Made by a program: the position numbers and the translations under genes. Under the pieces are notes generated by a model. The model was not told the origin of the DNA and made no database searches. It worked only from the letters and a program-made list of their open reading frames with translations. This document shows, piece by piece, positions 18,451-25,816 of a stretch of 64,000 nucleotides of DNA; positions within the stretch are counted from its first letter, which is position 1; the number at the start of each line of letters is the position of its first letter. The stretch comes from Pseudomonas bananamidigenes (GTDB lineage Bacteria; Pseudomonadota; Gammaproteobacteria; Pseudomonadales; Pseudomonadaceae), in the NCBI RefSeq assembly GCF_001679645.1, contig NZ_LRUN01000010.1, forward strand, positions 62,001 through 126,000. Direction: 5' to 3'.

Positions 18451-20580
18451 ATGACGGTCAAAAAAGTAGAGCAACCGCTACTCAAAAACACCAAAGAACC
18501 CTGTCCGCTCAGAGGCACAAAAGTCCGTTTTCGACTGGTAGATGAGTCTGGTGATGGCAAGCCCTATGCCGGTTTGAAATATGTCGTAACCGACAGCGTC
18601 GAACAACGCTATGAGGGTACGCTTGATGCGGCTGGCTTTGGAGAAGTGTTGAACCACTATGAAGGCCCTGTTGTTCTGACAGTAGATCAGCCTTACGCCG
18701 GAGCGGAAGAAGAATATAACTGGTTGATGACACGTCCGAACTACCCGCTGAAAATCAGCGAATTACAAGTTCGAGCCGAAAAAACGCGCTTTATCCGTAA
18801 GGATGGCCAACGGGTTGACAACAACCCTGCAAAAGCTGAAGCGGGCCAGTTTTTTCATGTCGAAGTACGTCATCTTGTTGAAAAGAATTCGCATCTTCCT
18901 CCAGAGTCAAAAGCGAAATATCCTCCTAACCAGAACCTGCTGAAAGTCATGGGAGACATCGGCTTTGGCCCGGAGCAATCAAAGCTTTGGGGCGTTGCCC
19001 TAGTGCCAAACACACTCACAGTTCTTGAAGTTCGCCCGTTACGGGCTTTCCGCCCAATGCTTTCAAGAGACAATAAATTCAGCGCATTGAATTTGTACCA
19101 GCTCTCATTGTTTGCCACATTGAGCTATTGCGACTTCGGACAGGTACCAGCAGAACAGCCTACCGACACCGTCAGTTTTCCTCTCGACCCGAGCGTAGGA
19201 AACATGTTCGGCGAAGGCATGGCTTGCTATAAAGAATCGTGGAAGATCGATGCCAAACAATCATCGGCTTACTATCCGCTGTATGAAGATGTGCCTTATT
19301 CAAAACGTTTCGAAATCCTACCGTTCGACCCTGCCTTGTATGATCAAAACAAGCCTGAGCGTGGGCCAGAACAGGAGCATCCAGCGAAGTGGCACTTTTT
19401 CGATGACAGCAAAAAGAAAGGGGGCACCAATACTCAAGCATTCATCACCCATCACGACGAAATCATTCTTATTTCCATACGTGGGACATTAGAAGCCGTT
19501 GACTTTTTGCGTGATACCGATGCGGAGCAAATTCCGGTAAACCCCGGTGTGGGCAAGGCGCACCAAGGTTTCTACCAAGCCTATGAAGCGATGAGTAAGT
19601 TTGTCGAAACTTATCTCAATAGCTTTCATGTAAATCAAAAAGTCATCATTTGCGGCCATAGTCTTGGAGGCGCCATAGCGACTCTGCTTGCAGAAGCACT
19701 AAGACAGGGTTCAACAAAGTACGACATTCTCCTCTATACATACGGCTCACCCCGCGCAGGCGATGCAGACTTTGTTCAAGGCGCAGCGGCCTTGGCACAC
19801 CACCGCATGGTCAACGATAACGACCCGATTCCAAGCGTGCCAGCGCCGTGGATGAACACTCGCAAAAGAATCTGGATGCCTGGTGCCGTCCTTAGTTTTA
19901 TCACGGCGCCATTTGGCGCTCTGATTTTTGCCTTGGGTCTGAGTCGAACAGGAGGTTCACCTTACGAGCATCAGGGCGATCTGCACCACTTTATGCCTGT
20001 GCACTTCAAAGGGCGTGAGCAATCTTCCGTACTGTGGAACCCTGGATGCGAGTCCATCGAAGAAGCCGCGTGCACCCGGGCGGTGAAAAAGTTCGGCGAC
20101 TTGCCTGATCGCGCCATGTTTATCCGCCAGCTGTTCAAGATGTCTGACCACTTCATGCTGGCATCTTACATTCCAAATGCATGGGCAACGTTGCGCCGCT
20201 GGCAACAGACCCAGGAAAGCGGCGGCACGGTGGTTACAAAGACTGAATACGACCAGATCTACTACCAATTGCAGGAAATGCAGGATCGCTTGAAAGCCAA
20301 AGAGGCGGAGTTGAACAGTCCTTTCCAATCCGATCGCCGAGCCGCCATGCAACAGGCAAGTGTATTGAGAGCGGAAATCGGTAGACTGGACACCTCTCGC
20401 CAGCGCCTTCATACCCTGAACTATCTCAAGCTCACACCTGAGGACATCTACGGTTCTGCCACTCAGGCATCAGAACATGATCAGAACGTTGAACGATGGC
20501 TGGCGAAGAAAGAAAACAATGTGGAGGTTCGACTCGCGATGATTCCTCAGGCGGGTAGTGCTCAGCTAAGGACTGCGTGA
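18451..20580 (+). CDS. Predicted T6SS class 3 lipase effector (Tle2/TseL-like)
   Basis: 709 residues, no signal peptide. Residues 20-80 have a small beta-rich domain (VRFRLVDESGDGKPYAGLK and following) like transthyretin folds. The lipase domain follows: nucleophile elbow GHSLGG with Ser404, a probable catalytic Asp in NDNDPIP (Asp456 or Asp458) and His507 in YEHQG. A hydrophobic stretch (about 477-497) may be a membrane helix or lid. The C-terminus is coiled-coil (QDRLKAKEAEL region). Lipase class 3 enzymes delivered by T6SS attack phospholipids of competitors. Delivery is inferred from the vgrG-DUF4123-lipoprotein-lipase order; the subfamily is tentative. Confidence 0.82.
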   Translation: MTVKKVEQPLLKNTKEPCPLRGTKVRFRLVDESGDGKPYAGLKYVVTDSVEQRYEGTLDAAGFGEVLNHYEGPVVLTVDQPYAGAEEEYNWLMTRPNYPLKISELQVRAEKTRFIRKDGQRVDNNPAKAEAGQFFHVEVRHLVEKNSHLPPESKAKYPPNQNLLKVMGDIGFGPEQSKLWGVALVPNTLTVLEVRPLRAFRPMLSRDNKFSALNLYQLSLFATLSYCDFGQVPAEQPTDTVSFPLDPSVGNMFGEGMACYKESWKIDAKQSSAYYPLYEDVPYSKRFEILPFDPALYDQNKPERGPEQEHPAKWHFFDDSKKKGGTNTQAFITHHDEIILISIRGTLEAVDFLRDTDAEQIPVNPGVGKAHQGFYQAYEAMSKFVETYLNSFHVNQKVIICGHSLGGAIATLLAEALRQGSTKYDILLYTYGSPRAGDADFVQGAAALAHHRMVNDNDPIPSVPAPWMNTRKRIWMPGAVLSFITAPFGALIFALGLSRTGGSPYEHQGDLHHFMPVHFKGREQSSVLWNPGCESIEEAACTRAVKKFGDLPDRAMFIRQLFKMSDHFMLASYIPNAWATLRRWQQTQESGGTVVTKTEYDQIYYQLQEMQDRLKAKEAELNSPFQSDRRAAMQQASVLRAEIGRLDTSRQRLHTLNYLKLTPEDIYGSATQASEHDQNVERWLAKKENNVEVRLAMIPQAGSAQLRTA

Positions 20581-20627
20581 TTCGGTATGAACATCCGATC
20601 TCACCGGCTTCATCCAGCCCAATGACC

Positions 20628-20656
20628 AAGGGGAGTCCAGACGGACTCCCCTTTTT
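20628..20656 (+). terminator. Rho-independent terminator after the lipase gene
   Basis: Stem AAGGGGAGTCC/GGACTCCCCTT with a short AGAC-type loop, followed by a run of T. It lies 48 bp after the lipase stop and closes the type VI island on the + strand. The small minus-strand gene ends a little further on at 20671. Confidence 0.85.
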
Positions 20657-20670
20657 GCTTTTGCGTTCCG

Positions 20671-20967
20671 TCAAACCGGCGCCTGCCAGTTCAACATCCG
20701 TTGCTGCGCAACCTGCAGCAAATCATTGCCGTCCTGCGCCAGCAGGTACAGTGCATGGGTGATGTGGGGAATGTCCTGGACATCGGCGTGTTTGAAGCAC
20801 AGGCAATGCAGGGTTTCGAGCAGGTCGGCGGCGGCGCGTACGCGTTGGACGGCGGCTTCGAAGATGTCTTGGGGGTTGGCTTCGGTGTCGATGACCAGCG
20901 GTGCGCTGTCGGTGACGCCGCTGTTGAGCGGGAGGTAACGGGCGGAGCTTAGTTTCAGTATTGGCAT
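20671..20967 (-). CDS. Hypothetical small Pseudomonas protein
   Basis: 98 residues, no signal peptide or membrane segment. The second half is helical and rich in Leu, Ala and His (QRVRAAADLLETLHCLC, then HITHALYLLAQDGNDLLQVAQQR), like the many short helical proteins of unknown role in Pseudomonas. I do not recognise a family. No good ribosome binding site is seen before the ATG at 20967. The coding call rests on codon bias and on the lack of an equally good frame on the other strand. Confidence 0.55.
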   Translation of the reverse strand: MPILKLSSARYLPLNSGVTDSAPLVIDTEANPQDIFEAAVQRVRAAADLLETLHCLCFKHADVQDIPHITHALYLLAQDGNDLLQVAQQRMLNWQAPV

Positions 20968-21462
20968 TGGAATGACTCAAGGCAGCTTGAATGTAACCGC
21001 CGGCACCGTGACCAAACGATGGGGAGGCGGACTGTGTACAGGCTTGGTCAACCGAGAACCACCCGACTCGGCTCGCCCGAAGGCGACCCTGCACACAGCC
21101 GCCACAGCAATGCACTCCACAGACACGAATGTCCGTCGGGGCGAATAATGGCACACATGCACAGGTGATTACGTTAGGTGACCAAACCTAAGTCGCTGAT
21201 TTTGCAGCGACACCAAAACCATAACCGCCCCGCTCCAGCCGCCGGAAGCAGACAAGGCAGCGGTTCCTGTAGGAAGGCGCCGAGACTCCCCCGAGAAACA
21301 ATCCCCCGTCAGACAGCCGGCGTTCAGCCCGGTTAACCCTCGCTTAACGCCGTGGTCAAAGACTCTAGTCATCCGCACGCTCTCAGCTGATGCTGACGCC
21401 CAGTGCGGCAGGTCTGGCGTGTTTCACGCCGGGCTTTCTATCCGTCGCACGGGAGTCACTCC
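20968..21462. other. Intergenic region without a supported gene
   Basis: About 495 bp between two small genes. No open frame here has convincing coding bias or a ribosome binding site. The right end holds the direct repeat described at 21333 and the promoter region of the DUF2790 gene. A GTCGCTG/CAGCGAC inverted pair occurs around 21191-21211. Confidence 0.5.
21333..21347 (+). promoter_or_regulatory. TTAA-N7-TTAA direct repeat, candidate response-regulator box
   Basis: TTAA at 21333-21336 and again at 21344-21347, in the context GGTTAACCCTCGCTTAACGC. The half-sites are exactly 11 bp apart, one helical turn, as for OmpR/PmrA-type regulators. The same arrangement stands before the small secreted-protein gene at 63290. 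It lies about 115 bp upstream of the DUF2790 start. Confidence 0.4.
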
Positions 21463-21729
21463 ATGAACATTCGTCCGTTCCTGCTCACCACCGTCCTCGC
21501 CTGCACTGCGTTTGCCGGGCTGGCCCAGGCCAATGACACCACAACCACCAAAGCAGTGCCGTACACCTATGGCATGCCGTTGAACGTGGCCAAAGTGGTG
21601 TCGATGAGCGAGCAGCCAACCAAGGCCTGCAAAGTGATCGATGCCGACATGAAGTACATCGACACCAATGGCAAACCCGAAGAAATCACTTACCGGAAAA
21701 TGTCTGACGCCTGCGACTTCCAGAACTGA
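21463..21729 (+). CDS. DUF2790 small secreted protein
   Basis: 88 residues: a signal peptide (MNIRPFLLTTVLACTAFAGLAQA) and a mature part with YTYGMPLNVAKVVSM and MKYIDTNGKPEEITYRKMSDAC, the signature of DUF2790, a small periplasmic family of Pseudomonas with unknown function. Two cysteines (KACKVID and DACDFQN) probably form a disulfide. The ATG at 21463 has GGGAGT upstream and gives a complete signal peptide; the frame is open from 21403. Homologues are often linked to stress or metal responses, but that is not shown here. Confidence 0.85.
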   Translation: MNIRPFLLTTVLACTAFAGLAQANDTTTTKAVPYTYGMPLNVAKVVSMSEQPTKACKVIDADMKYIDTNGKPEEITYRKMSDACDFQN

Positions 21730-21819
21730 CAGAAAGCTCTGATTTGCAGCTTTGCGGTAGGCGGGCAAGGGTCCCGAAGGTTATGCTCGGGGCCCTCCTC
21801 ACTGCCGCAAGGATTCGCC

Positions 21820-22218
21820 ATGCAGTTGTCGTTTCGCACGTTGTCGACCATCACCTTTTCCCTGTGTTTCCTGCTGGCGCTGGCCTGGGGCCTCGTGCCG
21901 CAAATACTGCTTTCGATCTGGAGCATTGAGTACTCCGAGGCGGCAGGATTTGTCGCACGACGCATGGCGGTGCTGTTCGCGGCGTTGGGGGTGATGTTCT
22001 ATATGGTGCGCAACGCGCCAGTGTCGATCGCGCGCAATGCGCTGAGCAACGGTTTTATCGTCGGCTGCTTTGGTCTGGCCGTACTGGGTTCTGCCGAATG
22101 GCTCAACGGCCATGCCGGCCCCGGGATTCTGCTCGCGGTGCTGGTCGAGTTCGCGCTGGGCCTTGGTTTCGTGCAGGCCCGGCGCGTGACGGTCGAACTG
22201 GGTGAAACCGTGGGTTAA
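21820..22218 (+). CDS. Small four-helix inner-membrane protein
   Basis: 132 residues with four predicted membrane segments: about 8-30, 44-62, 75-92 and 100-122. No enzymatic motif. The pattern of a short four-helix protein with RNAPVSIARNALSNGF between helices 2 and 3 is common among uncharacterised Pseudomonas membrane proteins. The stop overlaps the 3' end of the opposing DUF1652 gene by 4 bp. Function unknown. Confidence 0.75.
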   Translation: MQLSFRTLSTITFSLCFLLALAWGLVPQILLSIWSIEYSEAAGFVARRMAVLFAALGVMFYMVRNAPVSIARNALSNGFIVGCFGLAVLGSAEWLNGHAGPGILLAVLVEFALGLGFVQARRVTVELGETVG

Positions 22219-22484
22219 CCCACTTTCAAACGCTGTGCAGGCTGATGATTGGCTGTGCGTTGCGCAAGATCGGAGCGCAACCCGGCAATCAGGCCGTTGA
22301 TTTCTCGGCAACTGTTCAAGTGAGTGGCATCGATGCCGCTGACCAGCAGATCGACCTGGTCGGTCTGATGGTCGCCGAATACCTTGACGGTCATCGACAG
22401 ATCCGAAGACAGCGTGCATTGACAGCGTTTCGGCAGAAAGCTGCTTTCAATGATGTTGCGCAGTTCCAAGGCAGACAAAAACAT
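22215..22484 (-). CDS. DUF1652 domain protein
   Basis: 89 residues. The N-terminus MFLSALELRNIIESSFLPKRC, followed by SMTVKVFGD and VSGIDATHLNSCREINGLI, is the recognisable DUF1652 pattern, a small Pseudomonas family of unknown role. The ATG at 22484 has a strong AGGAGAGGG site 6 bp upstream, which decides the start over the longer frame from 22520. Convergent with the membrane protein gene at 21820. Confidence 0.85.
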   Translation of the reverse strand: MFLSALELRNIIESSFLPKRCQCTLSSDLSMTVKVFGDHQTDQVDLLVSGIDATHLNSCREINGLIAGLRSDLAQRTANHQPAQRLKVG

Positions 22485-22853
22485 GGCGAACCCTCTCCTT
22501 TCTGTGAGACTGCCAATCAAGTATTCACAAGTCCGTTACCACTGTTCCCGGCAGGTGTGTCCCCGCTGAATCCCTGGGTGTGGCAAGCGGCTGTACTGCG
22601 AAATGCCCATTGGAGTGTAGGCGCCCGGACTCGGTACGCCGCACCCGAACAACGCATAAAACGTGCCGTCCATCGGGTCGTGTTAACTCCGTTGAAAATC
22701 AATGGCTTGGCGAAAGCATCAGTCTCTGGTCCGTTGCAGAATGCAAGATCACCCCATTTGCGCCACGCATTTTGCAATCCACCGGTGGTTTGCATTCATG
22801 GCGCACGGCAGTGAAAATGCCCCCAACCACCCTACACCCGCCAGGAGGCTTCC
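22485..22853. other. Intergenic region upstream of ecotin
   Basis: About 370 bp between the divergent DUF1652 and ecotin genes. Frames across it lack start signals and good codon use. No strong hairpin or clear operator was seen; both promoters must lie here. Confidence 0.5.
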
Positions 22854-23339
22854 ATGGGAAAATTCACTGTCTACGCGACCGCCGGCCTGATGCTCGCGAG
22901 CGTCTCTACCCTTACTCACGCCGCCAAACTCGAAGACACGGCGCCCTACCCCAAAGCCGAAGCGGGCTTTACTCGCCAGGTCATTCACCTGCCGCAACAG
23001 GCCCAGGAAGACAACTTCAAAGTCGAAATCCTCGCCGGCAAAACCCTTGAGGTCGACTGCAACCGCCAGCGCCTGGGCGGCACTCTGGTAGAGAAAAACC
23101 TCGAAGGCTGGGGCTATCCGTTCTACCGCCTGGAACAAGTCAGCGGCCCTGTGAGCACGCTGATGGCCTGCCCGCCTGGTACCCAGAAAAAGCGCGCCTT
23201 CGTACCGGTGATCGGTGAAGGCTTCACCGTGCGCTACAACAGCAAGCTGCCGATCGTGGTCTACGCACCGAAAGACGTCGAGGTGCGTTATCGCATCTGG
23301 TCGGCTTCGGACAAGGTCGGCACTGCCATTCCCGAGTAA
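22854..23339 (+). CDS. eco: Ecotin, periplasmic serine-protease inhibitor
   Basis: 161 residues with a signal peptide ending THAA. The mature chain matches ecotin: the segment [17 protein letters not shown] corresponds to the protease-binding loop, and [20 protein letters not shown] is the conserved C-terminal dimerisation strand region. By alignment to E. coli ecotin the P1 residue is Leu103 (Met84 in E. coli) and the loop disulfide is Cys69-Cys106. It inhibits trypsin-fold proteases such as neutrophil elastase. An AGGAGGC site precedes the ATG. Confidence 0.93.
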   Translation: MGKFTVYATAGLMLASVSTLTHAAKLEDTAPYPKAEAGFTRQVIHLPQQAQEDNFKVEILAGKTLEVDCNRQRLGGTLVEKNLEGWGYPFYRLEQVSGPVSTLMACPPGTQKKRAFVPVIGEGFTVRYNSKLPIVVYAPKDVEVRYRIWSASDKVGTAIPE

Positions 23340-23359
23340 CTCGCCAAGGAGCAGCGGCA

Positions 23360-23665
23360 TTGATTACCTGCCATGTCAGATACGTGATTGATCCCTACCA
23401 GCTCGACGCCTTCGAAGCCTACGCCAAGACGTGGCTAGGCATCGTCGAACGGCTGGGCGGAACGCATCACGGCTATTTTCTGCCCTCGGAAGGCGCGAGC
23501 AACATCGCCTACTGCCTGTTCAGTTTTCCGTCCCTGGCGGATTACGAAAGTTATCGCCACATTGCACTGACCGACCCGGAAAGCACGGCATTGGTGGACG
23601 ATCTGGTCGAAAAGAAGTTCATCGTCAGCTACGAGCGCAGCTTTCTGCGCCCGTTGTTGCCCTGA
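23360..23665 (+). CDS. NIPSNAP-family protein
   Basis: 101 residues with the ferredoxin-like dimeric alpha-beta barrel pattern of NIPSNAP: VRYVIDPYQLDAFEAYAKTW, then GGTHHGYFLPSEG and an aromatic C-terminus (SYERSFLRPLLP). The role is unknown; related proteins are small cytoplasmic stress or redox-linked proteins. The start is a TTG at 23360, 8 bp after an AAGGAG site; no in-frame ATG would keep the first strand. It lies 20 bp behind ecotin and could be co-transcribed. Confidence 0.8.
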   Translation: MITCHVRYVIDPYQLDAFEAYAKTWLGIVERLGGTHHGYFLPSEGASNIAYCLFSFPSLADYESYRHIALTDPESTALVDDLVEKKFIVSYERSFLRPLLP

Positions 23666-23671
23666 TAACCC

Positions 23672-24685
23672 TTACGCCACAATCCCGCCGGCCGCAGCGC
23701 GCTCGGCAACGTGGCGCAAGCTGTCGAAGTTGATATTGGCGCCGGAGTCGATGGCGATCAGCGTCTGATTCCGCGCGCCGGTTCGCGCCACGTACTGCTT
23801 GATACCCGCGACCGCCAATGCGCCGGAAGGCTCGGTGATCGAGCGGGTATCGTCGTAGATATTCTTGATCGCCGCGCAGAGTTCGTCGTTGCTGACGGTG
23901 ATCACTTCATCCACACAGAAGCGACACACCTCGAAACCATAGGCACCGATCTGCGCCACCGCCACGCCATCGGCAAAGGTGCCGACGCTGGGCAGCACCA
24001 CTCGCTCACCCGCTTGCAACGCAGCCTTCAGACAGGCCGAGTGCTCCGATTCAACGCCAACGATGCGCACCTCTGGCCGCAGGTATTTGACGTAGGCCGC
24101 GATGCCGGCAATCAACCCGCCACCGCCCACCGGGACGAAGATCGCATCGAGGGGCCCCTGATGCTGGTGCAGGATCTCCATCGCCACCGTGCCTTGACCG
24201 GCGATGACATCGGGATCATCGAACGGCGGGACGAATGTCCGCCCGGTCTGTTCGGCCAGTTGCAGCGCGTGAGCCAGGGCAAACGGAAAACTGTCGCCAT
24301 GCAGTACCGCCTCGGCGCCGCGACTGCTGACGCCCAGCACTTTCAATTCCGGGGTGGTCGCCGGCATCACGATCGTCGCCGCAATGCCCAACTCACGGGC
24401 CGCCAGTGCTACGCCCTGGGCATGATTGCCCGCCGATGCCGTGATCACTCCACGCGCCTTCTGCACATCGCTCAACTGCACCAGCCTGTTACAGGCGCCG
24501 CGAATCTTGAAGGAGAACGTCGGTTGCAGATCTTCGCGCTTGAGCAGAATCCGGTTGCCCAGTGTTTCGGACAGCGCCGGCGCGGGTTGTAGCGGCGTGC
24601 GCACTGCCAGTTCATACACCGGCGCGGCGAGGATCTTTTTCACGTACTGCTCGAGCAGGGCTTGCTGGGCGGGGCTGTAGCGCAT
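23672..24685 (-). CDS. Threonine/serine dehydratase, short form without ACT domain
   Basis: 337-residue PLP enzyme of fold type II. The PLP lysine is Lys60 in FSFKIRGA, the glycine loop for the phosphate is VPVGGGGLIAG, and SAGNHAQG is the substrate loop. It deaminates threonine to 2-oxobutanoate (or serine to pyruvate). The biosynthetic IlvA is about 500 residues with C-terminal ACT-like domains that sense isoleucine; this protein stops right after the catalytic domain, so it should not be feedback-inhibited the same way. Probably catabolic or a paralogue of ilvA. Confidence 0.88.
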   Translation of the reverse strand: MRYSPAQQALLEQYVKKILAAPVYELAVRTPLQPAPALSETLGNRILLKREDLQPTFSFKIRGACNRLVQLSDVQKARGVITASAGNHAQGVALAARELGIAATIVMPATTPELKVLGVSSRGAEAVLHGDSFPFALAHALQLAEQTGRTFVPPFDDPDVIAGQGTVAMEILHQHQGPLDAIFVPVGGGGLIAGIAAYVKYLRPEVRIVGVESEHSACLKAALQAGERVVLPSVGTFADGVAVAQIGAYGFEVCRFCVDEVITVSNDELCAAIKNIYDDTRSITEPSGALAVAGIKQYVARTGARNQTLIAIDSGANINFDSLRHVAERAAAGGIVA

Positions 24686-24885
24686 GGTCGTCTCCTGACT
24701 TTTTATTCAAAACCCCGGAGACAGAAAGTAGAAACCCGCCTCTAGGGCGGGTTGGGTGCTGCAGTCGTGAGCTAGCCCGCCAAATGAGGAATGGCGGTAA
24801 TAATGCTTGGCTGGCAGCGCAATACGGTGGAAGTCATGGGCTCGAAATTAGCCCGGGCGTTGCTGGCAAGTCAATGGCGATTTTT

Positions 24886-25809
24886 TCATTTCGCCAGGCG
24901 CCTGAGCCCGAACAACATCCCGCCCGCCCCCAACAGCATCGCAGCAAGAAACAACGGGTACGAAATCCACCACGGCGTTCCGGCGGTCATCATGCTGAAT
25001 TCCGACATGCCGCCAATGCTGGCAATTAGGTTGAGCGGAAGGAACACCACGTTGATCAGCGTCAGCTTGCGCAACAGGTTGTTCATGCTGTTGTTCATCA
25101 GGTTGCCCCGGGCGTCGATCAGCCCGGAGAACACTGTCGAGTAGATTTCCGCCTGTTTGTAGCACTGGTTGTTTTCGATGATCAGGTCGTCGATCAGGCC
25201 AATGGCTTCGCTGCCGAAATGCTGTTTTTCCGCGTGATTGCGCAGCCGCGTGAGCACCGCGCCGTTGCTGTGCAGGGCGTTGATGTAATAGATCAGGCTT
25301 TCGCTGAGGTTGAACATCTGCACCAGATGCTGGTTCTGCATCGACGCGTTGAATTTCTGCTGCAACTCCCGGGCGACCAGTTTGATCACCTTCAGGTGCC
25401 CGAGGTAGTGATGAATATTGTTGAACAGCAGATCCAGCAACACATCCAGCGGCGTGTTGAGCGGCCGACCCGTGCCGAGACCGTGCAGCGGCGTATCGTC
25501 GGTGGCGATCACCAGCAACTGGCCCGGCGAAAACAGCAAACCGCAGGACGACACCTCGAACGCCAGGCTGCCGCCGCCGGAATAGTTCTCGGGCCGCTTC
25601 CAGATCAGAAACAGATGATCGGGATGGAATTCAATCCGCGACACCTCGTCCGGGTCCAGCGCCGAGGCCAGCGCGTGCTCATCGAGTTTGAAGTGACTGT
25701 GCAGCAAGTCCCGCTCGGCGGCGTCGGGGTCGCTGAACAGCATCACCTCGGCGTCCAGTTGCTCGACCCGCTGCAACGCGCCATGGCTCAGTGCGAAGCT
25801 GTTGATCAT
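24886..25809 (-). CDS. CorA-like divalent cation transporter with GMS instead of GMN
   Basis: 307 residues: long acidic and helical cytoplasmic part, then two C-terminal membrane segments (about 245-265 and 281-300) as in CorA/2-TM-GxN channels. The selectivity-filter motif between them reads GMS (267-269, in IGGMSEFSM) where CorA has GMN. It starts 7 bp after the stop of the ATP-grasp gene, so the two are co-transcribed. The ATG at 25809 fits that spacing better than the upstream in-frame start at 25833, which overlaps that gene. Mg2+ or another divalent ion is likely; the altered motif leaves ion choice open. Confidence 0.85.
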   Translation of the reverse strand: MINSFALSHGALQRVEQLDAEVMLFSDPDAAERDLLHSHFKLDEHALASALDPDEVSRIEFHPDHLFLIWKRPENYSGGGSLAFEVSSCGLLFSPGQLLVIATDDTPLHGLGTGRPLNTPLDVLLDLLFNNIHHYLGHLKVIKLVARELQQKFNASMQNQHLVQMFNLSESLIYYINALHSNGAVLTRLRNHAEKQHFGSEAIGLIDDLIIENNQCYKQAEIYSTVFSGLIDARGNLMNNSMNNLLRKLTLINVVFLPLNLIASIGGMSEFSMMTAGTPWWISYPLFLAAMLLGAGGMLFGLRRLAK

Positions 25810-25816
25810 CGGCCGG

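Noticed and set aside
21163..21300. Small RNA between the small genes
   Set aside because: An inverted pair is present but no promoter-terminator arrangement could be seen.
22580..23050. Long + strand frame over the ecotin start
   Set aside because: It is out of frame with ecotin, which has a clear signal peptide and family match; the frame is a shadow.
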